Assembly (NCBI GenBank): GCA_977017575.1
Contig: CDRNVI010000039.1
Span: 124,001-188,000, forward strand
Source: Paramoeba atlantica
Lineage: Eukaryota > Discosea
Direction: 5' to 3'
Length of the DNA stretch: 64,000 nucleotides
Part shown: in pieces, positions 9,552-17,695 of the stretch
How the letters are laid out: each line of letters begins with the position of its first letter
Numbering within the stretch: the stretch's first letter is position 1
Notes under the pieces: model-generated
What the model saw: only the letters and a program-made list of their open reading frames with translations
Databases searched by the model: none
Told to the model about the DNA's origin: nothing
Position numbers and translations under genes: made by a program

Positions 9552-9841
9552 TATAATAGAAGAAAGAAATATAAAAGGGGGCTCCGGTGGTCCAAAAAAA
9601 AAAAAAATTTGATAAAATGGGGGGTCCATGGGGGGGGTCCATGGGGGAGGTCCAGGGGGGGGTGCAGGGGGGGGTCCAGGGGGGGGTCATGGTCGAGCAA
9701 ATTTTTTCGAAAAAATTAGTTTTCGAAAAAAAACCGCAGAAAGGGTAGCCGGGGTGATTTCCCACGCGCAAATGTCGGATTTAGTGCTCTGAGAGCAAAA
9801 ATACGCGAAAATGACCCCATGTTTACCCGAAATTCGGCTAG

Positions 9842-10190
9842 TTTAGGGAGATACTACTCTTTTTAGGGAGATACTACTCTTTTATGGAGATACTACTCCC
9901 TCGCTACCGTAGGTTAATTCGTCGTGCCCGATTTCGTGCCGATATCGTTTCAGGTGAGTTTTCGAAAAAAATGTTTACAAAGACGTATGAATCGAATTTA
10001 GTGACAAGATCACTAGTTTTTCAACAATTCCGATGGGTACCCCCTGCCCCCCCCACCTCCCCACCAGGGTGATCAAAGCAATTTCTGAAATTTTGAAAAA
10101 AAAACTAAAAATTTATGGGTGAAAGTGAAAAAATATAATTTTCCCAAATCAACTCCTAAACCGTTTTTTGAGAGTTTGGGGCCTGATATA
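9842..10190. other. Repeat junction: GATACTACTC iterations and A-rich DNA
   Basis: TTTAGGGAGATACTACTC occurs three times in a row (9842-9900). The third is part of the block shared with 7682-7720. From 9960 to 10188 the DNA is A/T-rich with a short C-run (10030-10070) and no coding frame that I can support. Confidence 0.5.
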
Positions 10191-10506
10191 CACCCCCGCC
10201 AAAAAGTATTGTAATTTATTAGTATCGACCACGAATATTTGGTCGATACTAATAAATACAATACGTTTTGTCGATTTCCACGAGTTGCTACTGGCTTCCA
10301 AAAAGTTGGACTTTGTCATATGAGATCCTTGTAAACGTATATCACGATCAAGTGGCCGCGTATATCAGAACTCATTATGTAAATTTCTGGAAAGTTCGAG
10401 AAAAAAACTAAAATTCTGGTCAAAACTCAAAAAAATGGTCGATACTAATAAATACAATACTTTTTGTGTCGGCTATTTTTGTGGACAATACTTTTTGGCG
10501 GGGGTG
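10191..10506. mobile_element. MITE family M1, copy 1, TA target duplication
   Basis: A 316-bp element with inverted ends CACCCCCGCCAAAAAGTATT and TA on both sides (10189-10190 and 10507-10508). Inside each end lies a second inverted motif, TTATTAGTATCGACC / GGTCGATACTAATAA, which also makes a hairpin at 10209-10262. It is non-coding. TA duplications and C-rich ends suggest mobilisation by Tc1/mariner enzymes. A longer relative is at 12892-13422. Confidence 0.85.
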
Positions 10507-10663
10507 TACGTGTATACGCTTTGATTTCATTCGATAGTTCTTCACTCTGCCATGGTAATACACCTACAGAGTCCAAAATGTACCTGGAAGTGTGTGACAC
10601 GCAAGGCCGTAGAGGAAGGAGGGGGCGCAAGGCAAAAAGGCTGAAGGCGGAGCCTTCTGTTTT
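10507..10663. other. Spacer with purine-rich sequence
   Basis: The right flank of MITE M1 copy 1. It contains AGGAAGGAGGGGGCGCAAGGC (10613-10633) and no supported gene. The frame across it on the plus strand has no recognisable domain. Confidence 0.3.
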
Positions 10664-10828
10664 CCCGCGCGCAAATGTCGGATTTAGTGCTCTGAGAGCA
10701 AAAATACCCGAAAATCGGCTATTTTTGACTACACCCTTTTCCTCAGTTTTCCAGACCAATTTTTCTTTTTTAGGCTATTCGTTAAGCGGGGTGGTAGTTT
10801 TCAACGCGAAGCGCGCAGCATGAGTGAC
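10664..10828 (+). repeat. ~0.8 kb repeat family, copy h (3' end, half palindrome)
   Basis: It contains GCGCAAATGTCGGATTTAG, GCTCTGAGAGC and the left arm of the palindrome (TAGGCTATTCGTTAAGCG). The right arm is replaced by MITE M2 at 10829. Confidence 0.65.
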
Positions 10829-10830
10829 TA

Positions 10831-10943
10831 ACCCGGGGTGCGGATTAATATTTAAATTCCGATTTAAATATTAACCCGCAATATAAATATTAAAGCAAAT
10901 TTAAATATTAATCCGCATTTAAATATTATTCCGCACCCCTGGT
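10831..10943. mobile_element. MITE M2, 113-bp AT-rich fold-back element, TA duplication
   Basis: The ends ACCCGGGGTGCGGATTAATA and the complement of TATTATTCCGCACCCCTGGT pair with a few mismatches. TA is at 10829-10830 and 10944-10945. The inside is made of repeated ATTTAAATATTA blocks, five in all, so the whole element can fold on itself. Confidence 0.8.
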
Positions 10944-11074
10944 TACACTGCGTTCACTTTTTCGAGAAAAAAAATTGAAAAAAAAATTCTCCTGAATTTG
11001 TTTTTATTGCGATCTTGAGCAAATAATATTTTTTTTTCGATTTGTTTAGTAAAATGTCGATGTCGGGAAGGCCC

Positions 11075-11437
11075 CTTGGGGATCGAGAAATACTTTTTCA
11101 CCCTTTTTAGTCAAAAATGGACCATTGTCGCGGGCATACCACGGCTCGAAGAAGAGATAGCTTGCGAAAACACATGCACAGAAATATAGTATAGGTCCCA
11201 AACTATCAAAATACAATAGGGGAAACGATTTTGGAAAAATTTTTTTTTGCCATTTTTTTCGCCAAGTTGAACTCTTTTTCAAATTTTTTTTCCGAAAAAA
11301 TCCGAACTTGGCGGACCCGTCCTGCGGATACGAGGCGAGGTCACCCCCGGGTAGGGGGCTGGAAAATGCGCGCCAAGACCCCGGATACCCCTTCTTCGGG
11401 TTTGTTTCGAAAAATAATTTTTTCAAAAAAAATTCTT
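11075..11437 (-). repeat. ~0.8 kb repeat family, copy i (5' half)
   Basis: A minus-orientation 5' half with GACTAAAAAGGGTGAAAAAG, the ACTATCAAAATACAATAGG block, the GGTCCGCC block at 11312-11319 and TTGTTTCGAAAAATAATTT. It is cut off at 11437 by CATACC/GTATGCC-type sequence. It is more diverged than copies e and f. Confidence 0.6.
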
Positions 11438-11470
11438 ATAGGGTATGCCCCCCCTAGAATAGAAAAAAGG

Positions 11471-11550
11471 AAACAACTACCACCTTCCCCCCTATTTAGC
11501 GGGAGTAGCGCGAGCGACCCCTGATAAATGGGGGGAAGGTGGTAGTTGTT
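11471..11550. repeat. Hairpin: long inverted repeat
   Basis: AACAACTACCACCTTCCCCC at 11474 onward pairs with GGGGGAAGGTGGTAGTTGTT ending at 11550, with about 30 bases between. It may be a small MITE; no target duplication was identified. Confidence 0.7.
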
Positions 11551-11606
11551 TTGGGGAATATGAGAGGAAGAAGGAAGAGTTATATCATCAGGGATGATTT
11601 AACATA

Positions 11607-11882
11607 CCGTATGCCACCCCAGTAATAGAATCGATTTTGGATCCGAATGGCCAAATCTCTCTTACTGGGGGTATGCTTTTTTGGTGGGAAAAAACATTTT
11701 TTGTTCATGGATGCATTGATTTTCTGCCCAGACAACCCAGCAACTACGCCATTCGCTCCCGCGCAACCACCCTCACCCAGCCCAGCGACCCCACCCGCCC
11801 AAACATCCCCCCCCCCCTCCAGCCACTCTCCCGAGACAAATCTCTGTTACTGGGGGGGGTCTATTACTGGGGGGGCATACGG
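11607..11882. mobile_element. MITE M3, 276 bp, TA duplication
   Basis: Inverted ends CCGTATGCCaCCCCAGTAAT / ATTACTGGGGGGGCATACGG with TA at 11605-11606 and 11883-11884. Near both ends is a second copy of the motif ATCTCT(C/G)TTACTGGGGG, so the ends are internally duplicated. It is C-rich inside and has no gene. Its insertion split an older ~0.8 kb repeat region. Confidence 0.85.
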
Positions 11883-11884
11883 TA

Positions 11885-12266
11885 TTTAAACTATCAAAAT
11901 ACAATAGGGGAAACGATTTTGAAATTTTTTTTTTTTGCCATTTTTTTCGCCAATTTGAAATTTTTTTTCAAAACTTTTTTTCCGAAAAAATCCGAACTTG
12001 GCGGACCCGTCCTGCGGATACGAGGGGGGGTCACCCCAGGGTAGGGGGATGGAAAATGCGCGCCAAGACCCCGGCTACCCCTTCTGCGCTTTTGTTTCGA
12101 AAAGTAATTTTTTTTAAAAAAAATTGTGCGGTATGCCCCCCCATGGACCCCCCAAGGGTCCGATTTTTTTTGAAATGTTTTGGACCACCTGAGCCCCTTT
12201 TATTTATTTTTCTTCTATTATATTTATTACTGTGTTTCTCTTAATATTTTCACTGTTTTTGTTCAC
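11885..12266 (-). repeat. ~0.8 kb repeat family, copy j (5' half)
   Basis: A minus-orientation 5' half from AACTATCAAAATACAATAGG to TTTTCACTGTTTTTGTTCAC. The G/C-run tract is reduced to a few units near 12136. Confidence 0.6.
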
Positions 12267-12276
12267 TTTTTTGACG

Positions 12277-12760
12277 CGGGGGAGGGGCTTTACCTCGTGG
12301 TAGGTAATTTTGAAGGAAACAAGCTTTTGAAATGATTTGTTTTGGCCCTTCGAGGCGGTGCAGACCCGCTGTTTCGGGGGAGGTGCTTTACCTCGTGGCA
12401 GGTAATTTTGAAGGAAACAAGCTTTTGAAATGATTTGTTTTGGCCCTTCGAGGCGGTGCAGGCCCGCTGTTTCGGGGGAGGTGCTTTACCTCGTGGCAGG
12501 TAATTTTGAAGGAAATAAGCTTTTGAAATGATTTGTTTTGGCCCTTCGAGGCGGTGCAGACCCGCTGTTTCGGGGGAGGTGCTTTACCTCGTGGCAGGTA
12601 ATTTTGAAGGAAATAAGCTTTTGAAATCTTTTTTTTGAAGGGCGCGCCTGGCGGGCCCTTCGAGGCGGTGCAGACCCGCTGTTTCGGGGGAGGTGCTTTA
12701 CCTCGTGGCAGGTAATTTTGAAGGAAACAAGCTTTTGAAATCTTTTTTGAAGGTTTGTAG
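12277..12760. repeat. 98-bp tandem repeat, about five units
   Basis: Units beginning GGGGGAGGTGCTTTACCTCG start near 12376, 12474, 12572 and 12686, with a variant first unit at about 12277. The first three steps are 98 bp. The fourth is about 114 bp because of a small insertion (TTTTTTTGAAGGGCGCGCC). Each unit has an inverted repeat GAGGTGCTTTACCTC. The frame across it is not a multiple of three, so it is not coding. Confidence 0.88.
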
Positions 12761-12891
12761 ACATTTTACATCGAATAGTGTCAATATTATATTGATTGTG
12801 GCGCCTCGTTTGCGCAAGGGGGGATACATTAAAACCAGACGTTCCCACTTATTGTACCCACCCGGTACAATAGCGAGCTACAGGTACATTA

Positions 12892-13422
12892 CACCCCTGC
12901 CAAAAAGCATTGTAATTTATTAGTATCGACCAAAAATTCGTGGTCGATACTAATAAATACAATACTTTTTGTCGATTTCCACGAGTTGCCACTTGCCTCG
13001 AAAAAGTTGCACTTTATCATATCGGATCTGTAAAGTATACTGAAGCACAAAAACAGGTCGAACTATAAGAATCCAAGTAACTATCACAAGAACTAAATAA
13101 CTGCTGGTGCGAGGGAAAAGTGTAGCACTGTCAGTTCTTGGGAACATCAAACAAAACATGGAATTAGCAATTTAATTGTTTTGATTACTCAACGCTAAAA
13201 TAGTGTGAGAGAGGAACCATTCCGAGCCTGCTCATATCTTGCCTTAGCTTTCCGCGACATTCCAAGTGTTTCTTTACGACGAGTTTCCGATCTTTCAATG
13301 GCTTCCCTGCGTGCCCCAATTTCCTGCGTTCCTCGTCAAAACTCAAAAAAATGATCGATACTAATAAATACATTACTTTTTGTGTCCGTTATTTTTGTGG
13401 AGAATACTTTCTGGCGGGGGTG
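12892..13422. mobile_element. MITE family M1, copy 2 (longer, 531 bp), TA duplication
   Basis: The same ends as 10191-10506 (CACCCCTGCCAAAAAG / CTTTCTGGCGGGGGTG), with TA at 12890-12891 and 13423-13424. The middle holds about 215 bp not present in the short copy. Its minus strand has an open stretch with ERRKLGHAGKPLKDRKLVVK that could be a transposase scrap, though I do not recognise it. This copy may be closer to the parent element. Confidence 0.82.
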
Positions 13423-13687
13423 TAAACCGGAATGGGGTTTAATAAAAAAGTGGACTAATAATTGTACAGGGGGTTTAAAAGTTTATACTAAAATACTAGT
13501 TAGACTATGAATAAAATGAGTTTTAAAAACGGGGGGTACAGCAGGTTTGAATTCCTGGTAGTACTCCGGCGCTCCGACCTATTTCTAGTCATCCTGACTT
13601 CCAGCGACTGTCAGGCCATTGTCAGTGACTGTCAGCGACCTCCAGCGACTGTGTACATACTTTCGAGTGTAGACGTACCCCACCCCT
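13423..13687. other. Downstream border of the gene cluster
   Basis: Between the last MITE and the stop of the first host gene. It has short repeats of CCAGCGACTGT / GTCAGCGAC (13600-13650) and no gene. Confidence 0.4.
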
Positions 13688-15097
13688 TTAAGTAAAAACT
13701 TCGAAATTTGATGCTGTGCATTTGTTTCGAAGGCGCCAATCCTCAAGGGCTAAAATGAAAGAAAGATTCGGACATATTTGTGCCCTACGGGATTCTATAT
13801 GGTTCATGGCTTGTTCAAGAGTCAAGTGAAATTCATGAATAAGATATGAGAGAACAACAGCAGGAGAACGACTGATGCCGCGATGACAGTGAATAAGAAC
13901 TTTACCGCCCGATTGACGAGTGCGATTAATAAAAAAAATACTAGGAAGAAACAATCGTGTGATATCTTCCGCGTGCTTGTCTTGTATTCCAAGTTGAAGA
14001 AAAGTTATAGAATGAGAAAGGGCATTATGAATATCTTGCGTCAGTTGCCATGATTTTGCCAATATACCATCAAGTCTGTCAGGAGCAGGAAGACAAGAAT
14101 GTATATGATCATAGGAAGTGTCAATATCGTTCCTGTATGCTTCAGATGTTCCCAGCAAACGGGAAACCTCACGTGCGTCATGATGCGTGATTTGTATTTG
14201 ATCTGGAAATACCTGTGAACAAGTCAATTGCTTTCTGTTTAGATCGCGTAATGCTAAAGAAAAAGAATTATTATCACATTCTTTAGCAACATTCAGTATA
14301 TGCGTTATTCCCAATGCTTGAAGAGCTTTTAAGTTCATCGCATCTGTATATGATCCCAAAAACAAGTAGTCTAATATCCTTGAGGCTTCAAAGGAAGGAT
14401 AAGGTGCCAACAATGTTCGGGAAAGTGTTGTAGTGTGGTGTTCCGCCGAGAAAAAATCATGACATTTCTTTCTTGAGTGCTGTGCACGGACATTAAGTTC
14501 ATGCAATTTACTCTTTCTGTCTTGTAAATTTCGTTCACTCTGTTCTGAGAATTGATCACTGCGTAGAATTGTCTTTTTACCCGATTCCCCTTCTTTTGTG
14601 CAGGGTAATACGCTATCAGAATACATTGCTTCTTGGAGCGAGAACTCTTTTTCTAAAAGAATGTCTTCGTTTTGCTCAACTTTCGATAGAGGAAGAAGAG
14701 ACAAAATCGATGCCTCTGATACATTGCTATCCGAGTTGAGCAGCACAGATGAGGAAAAATATGCCTCATCTTCGTACTGATCTATGGAAGGAAAATAAAA
14801 AATTTCTGAGGTGGAAGAGCTACTAGTTTCTTCAACGCTGACAAGCATAACAGCATCTATGCAGTGATCTTCGGATGACCGGGAAAAATTTCCGATTGAC
14901 TCATCTACATGTTGCATAGGTATATGGAAAGCTTCCGCATGCGCCACATCAAGACCTAATGATAATTTCTGACAAAACGCTATTCCACCTTCCTGTTTAG
15001 ACAAAAAAAGCGGTGAAGTTACCACTTCAATAGAGCTATCTTCTGAAATAACAGAAGAAACACTGGAAAGCGAACGAGGAAAAAACTCAGACGGCAT
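13688..15097 (-). CDS. Dual-specificity protein phosphatase
   Basis: 469 residues from ATG. The first ~220 residues are Ser-rich and low complexity with no known domain. The catalytic domain follows: EASRILDYLFLGSYTDAMN, then LGITHILNVA. The signature loop HCHRGISRS holds the catalytic Cys near residue 404 and its Arg, matching HC(X5)R. It ends with NLSFILALEDW. Between ITHILNVA and the loop there is a ~90-residue insertion (DLNRKQL to RLFLPS), longer than in typical DSPs. The family removes phosphate from Tyr and Ser/Thr; the substrate is unknown. It is the most downstream gene of the cluster, next to the transposon region. I see no membrane segment. The fold call is secure, the subfamily is not. 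Confidence 0.9.
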   Translation of the reverse strand: MPSEFFPRSLSSVSSVISEDSSIEVVTSPLFLSKQEGGIAFCQKLSLGLDVAHAEAFHIPMQHVDESIGNFSRSSEDHCIDAVMLVSVEETSSSSTSEIFYFPSIDQYEDEAYFSSSVLLNSDSNVSEASILSLLPLSKVEQNEDILLEKEFSLQEAMYSDSVLPCTKEGESGKKTILRSDQFSEQSERNLQDRKSKLHELNVRAQHSRKKCHDFFSAEHHTTTLSRTLLAPYPSFEASRILDYLFLGSYTDAMNLKALQALGITHILNVAKECDNNSFSLALRDLNRKQLTCSQVFPDQIQITHHDAREVSRLLGTSEAYRNDIDTSYDHIHSCLPAPDRLDGILAKSWQLTQDIHNALSHSITFLQLGIQDKHAEDITRLFLPSIFFINRTRQSGGKVLIHCHRGISRSPAVVLSYLIHEFHLTLEQAMNHIESRRAQICPNLSFILALEDWRLRNKCTASNFEVFT

Positions 15098-15142
15098 AAA
15101 AGAAGTTATGTAAAAACGTTATTCGAAGAATACGTTGCCATC
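15098..15142 (-). other. 5' leader of the phosphatase gene
   Basis: The leader runs CATAACTTCTTTT just before the ATG, pyrimidine-rich in the gene's sense, and is bounded upstream by a transposon-like element. Confidence 0.3.
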
Positions 15143-15794
15143 AAAGTACCGATCGAGCAAAAAATTTGACGTTTTTTTAATTTGGTCCTTCGAGCTCGAA
15201 AAAAAAGTCGGACCAATATTTATGTGGACCAAAATTATTGGGGCCAAATTTTTCGTGCATTGAAACAAAAAGATATATTTTCTTGGCCTCCCTCGAGGTT
15301 TGATATCGTTATTAGATTTTTCGTTTTCCAGAAAATGAAGGACCGTACTTTTAGATTGTTTTTGCTTTGTGTGCTATTCCAGTAGCTCACAATACTTGCA
15401 ACCTTTCGTGCCACACACAATTCTCAAATTGCTCTAACTTCAGCCTCACTATATGTGTTATAGTGATGACCCTACGTGCGTAGAGTAAATATCTTGATCA
15501 AAGATTTTCTGCACCCATTCAACAGACTGAGACATTACACGAAGACTAAAAAAAGAAGTGTCGATCGAAAGAAGCAAAAATTTCTAATGACGAGTTCTAA
15601 ATTTAGTAAGATTTGAAAACGACTGACAATAAAGTCAAAAAGTATTTTGGACCGCCGCGGAAGGAAAAATAATATATATATATATATATTTATATTTTCA
15701 CCCCCCAAAAATGAAGTCGGACCAAAATTCATGTGGACCAAATTTGTTGGGGCCAAATAAAAGTGGACCAAAGTTTCTGCTCGACCGGTACTTT
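15143..15794. mobile_element. Probable MITE M4 with AAAGTACCGGTCGAGCA ends
   Basis: The left end AAAGTACCGATCGAGCAAAA and the complement of the right end (AAAGTACCGGTCGAGCAGAA) match over 17 bases. Inside each end is a directly repeated block (GTCGGACCAA..TT.ATGTGGACCAAA..T.TTGGGGCCAAAT) near 15209 and 15716. A TA microsatellite lies at 15672-15690. No target duplication is clear. It is non-coding. Confidence 0.6.
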
Positions 15795-16031
15795 AAAGTA
15801 ACTATATTTATTTTTCCCTACCTTTATCTACCTTTACTTTTTTGTCAATGATCTGCACTGGAATCGTACTATTTAGTTGAAATTTTTCAATGCCTGGGCG
15901 CTCGGGTAATACAGAAAATCGAGCTAAATTTGTCGTCTTATTAGCAATAAGACCTTATACTACTTACAAGGAGGTGGAGGCCGGAAAACGATTTCTGAAT
16001 GCCGGCTCTATAGTTCACCGGAAAAGCGGAA

Positions 16032-16382
16032 GAAGAAGAAGAAGAACACGGAGGGCTCTGCACGGCTACCCAACCGTAGCTACCAGGACGGGCGTCCAAC
16101 CCCGTTGCATCGTGTAGGCTGTGTCTCAAGCCTCCTTTGCGTAAGCAGCACGCAATTTAGCGGCTGCAATGGAGCCTGGTTCAGCTCGGCGGTTCCGGGT
16201 CGGTCCTCCAGGGGAGCGGGGTTGGGTGTGGGCCTTGAAGGCACTCCTGATCGCTTTCCCTTTGAAGTGAGGCCGCCAGGTTGCGAGTTTTGTCGATAGC
16301 GGGAATCGAACCAACAACCTGCAAGTTGTAAGGCCCACCGTCTAACAACTACGCTCGCACCCCCCAACTACGCTCGCACCCC
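16032..16382 (-). mobile_element. tRNA-headed SINE, copy 4, 11-bp target duplication
   Basis: GAAAAGCGGAA at 16021-16031 and 16383-16393 brackets 351 bp. On the minus strand the head is tRNA-like, with GCGTAGTTGTTAGACGGTGG (A-box region) and GTTGGTTCGATTCCCGC (a perfect B box). Its first ~17 bases (GGGGTGCGAGCGTAGTT) are doubled. It shares GGCGGCCTCAC with SINE copy 1 after the head. The body then differs, so this is a second subfamily. The tail is a short TTC repeat. Pol III transcription is expected from the boxes. Confidence 0.85.
16290..16365 (-). ncRNA. tRNA-like head with internal Pol III boxes (part of SINE)
   Basis: The 7-base start GGGTGCG, a D-arm-like region and GGTTCGATTCC in the T-arm position are those of a tRNA, but the acceptor stem does not close and the 3' end runs into the SINE body. 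I read it as a promoter relic and not a working tRNA gene. Confidence 0.55.
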
Positions 16383-16393
16383 GAAAAGCGGAA

Positions 16394-16824
16394 CTTTGCT
16401 TGCGGAAAAGGCACTTGGATCTCATACTCTTCAGCCCTGAGCCATAGTGAAGGAGAAGAGAGTCAGAAAGCGGGAGACGGAAAATGCTGTTGAAAATGCA
16501 GCTTGACATCAAGTCCTAAACTTTTCAAATGCGTTCGAAACCATGATATACATACCCTGGACTTAGCTCCGAGTAATTTACTCGGCATGGATCAATGATG
16601 ATTAATTTACTACATTTGAATTGATCATTAAGTCATAGAAACTGATTTTTTTCCATTTCCATTTCCATTTTCGTTCTCTGTGTTTTGTGTTCCGAATCCC
16701 CCGAAGTGATGTGATGTGCATTCGTGGTAGCGCGCGGTCGAACCACGTGTTAGGGAGGATGGGCTTTATCGGTATTGCATTGACATAAAGAGGAAAATGA
16801 TCACACTCCATGATCACACTTCCA
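16394..16824. other. Spacer without supported gene
   Basis: It contains a TTTCCATTTCCATTTCCATTTTCG microsatellite-like run (16651-16675) and a short repeat, ATGATCACACT (16798-16820). Nothing else is supported. Confidence 0.4.
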
Positions 16825-17447
16825 TTATATCATATAATGGTCAATCCCCCCATCACAAGCAATGCCAAAGTATATGTGCGCATCAATGTCCGAACGCACT
16901 ATTTCCCAAAGTTCATCAGTCAGTCGTGCTTCATATTTATGTAGAGAATCGGAATGCGAAGGAAATGCTGAAAGAAACTCAGTTGGGGTCATATTTTCTG
17001 GCCACAACTCTGCTAAAGTGCGAACGAACCATATAAATTGAGAAGATGGCAAGCTGGACATTGCGTGAAGGCATGGTAAAACTTTGGCACAAAAGCGATC
17101 GACTTTCAAGGATGTACCAAGGGTTTCAAGGGATGTACCAAATATTTCTCTATCAACAAAAAAAGGGAGGGTGCATCAAAGGAGGTCCCCGGATCTGCCA
17201 CTGAAATACGGCCTTTACACTCGCGTCGGTGGACTAGGTAATGATTTTTGTGGCGTCCGTGCGATTCCCAAGGGCAACGCTTGCATTTGAAATGGCAAAA
17301 ACCTTCCATACCGTCCGTAACAGCATATGCGTGATCATGGGGACAACCTGCCGAACAACGCACCACGTTGAAATCGTCTTTTAGGCACTCCTTTGTCATC
17401 AGGTACCGTGGGTCAATGCTTCTGCGTTCCGCTTGAGTGGCGTTCAC
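16825..17447 (-). pseudogene. Cys/His-rich gene remnant of unknown family, frame-broken
   Basis: Two overlapping minus frames look coding by composition. The upstream one (17447-17106) has RCSAGCPHDHAY and HFKCKRCPWESHGRHKNHYLVHRRECKG, with Cys and His spaced like a zinc-binding module. The downstream one (17109-16825) has FIWFVRTLAELWPENMTPTEFL and ends HYMI. They join at a small repeat (AAGGGTTTCAAGGGATGTACCAA), which may have shifted the frame. I do not recognise the family. It could be a decayed host gene or an element gene. Confidence 0.4.
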
Positions 17448-17462
17448 TGTTACTACCTCTTT

Positions 17463-17525
17463 CGAGTACGGTACTCAAAACGATGAGTACCGCGAGTACC
17501 GTACTCGAGTACGGTACTCAGGTAC
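17463..17525. repeat. Cluster of palindromes GAGTACGGTACTC
   Basis: GAGTACGGTACTC and variants (GAGTACCGCGAGTACCGTACTC) are repeated about five times in 63 bp. They could form alternative hairpins or bind a dimeric protein. They may also be the end of a small element. Confidence 0.75.
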
Positions 17526-17568
17526 GCACGAAAGTATGGTAAAAATGAGAATCTATCTAATTTCTACC

Positions 17569-17695
17569 AAAAGAGTGCTGTCAACGTGCAACAGGTCAAA
17601 ACTGAGAATTGTGACGAAAATTTGCAAAAAAGTGCTTTTTTACGCGGCAATGTGCAACTGACCATTCTCAGAATTGTGACTTTTACTGTAGACGA
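17569..17695 (+). repeat. ~120-bp imperfect direct repeat, left copy
   Basis: It shares with 18094-18218 the order AGTGC.TGTCAA.GT.CAA, CTGAGAAT.GT.ACGAAAA, GTGCAACT and TCAGAAT.GTGAC.TTTACTGTA. Inside each copy CT(G/C)AGAATTGTGAC occurs twice. The pair flanks ~400 bp of unassigned DNA just downstream of AROM. Confidence 0.7.

Larger units (their letters stand above)
8566..9841 (+). repeat. ~0.8 kb repeat family, copy g (carries a Tc1/mariner insert)
   Basis: A tandem continuation of copy f. A Tc1/mariner element sits at 8620-9551. After it come the G-run minisatellite (9617-9690) and then a deletion that joins GGTAGCCGGGGT directly to GATTTCCCACGCGC near 9753. It ends at CGAAATTCGGCTAG. Confidence 0.65.
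15890..16460 (+). pseudogene. Short broken frame, possible transposase N-terminus (split by a SINE)
   Basis: Plus-strand frame from ATG at 15890: RAKFVVLLAIRP, then KEVEAGKRFLNAGSIVHRKSG. The motif F...GS(I/V)...(R/K)SG is reminiscent of the first HTH of some mariner-like transposases. Removing the SINE at 16032-16382 and one duplication copy leaves the frame open for about 15 more codons. It is too short for a firm call. Confidence 0.25.

Noticed and set aside
12486-12848. Minus-strand frame with repeated SFKITCHEVKHLPRNSG
   Set aside because: Produced by the 98-bp tandem repeat, whose period is not a multiple of three. Open only by chance across two units.
1-13424. LTR retroelement or other virus-like element in the repeat field
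   Set aside because: I looked for long terminal repeats, protease, integrase and capsid motifs and found none. The only reverse transcriptase is of the LINE type.
16290-16365. A functional tRNA gene on the minus strand
   Set aside because: The B box is perfect, but the acceptor stem does not close, and target duplications show it is the head of a SINE.
17463-17525. CRISPR-like array
   Set aside because: The repeats are overlapping palindromes without regular unique spacers, in a eukaryotic context.
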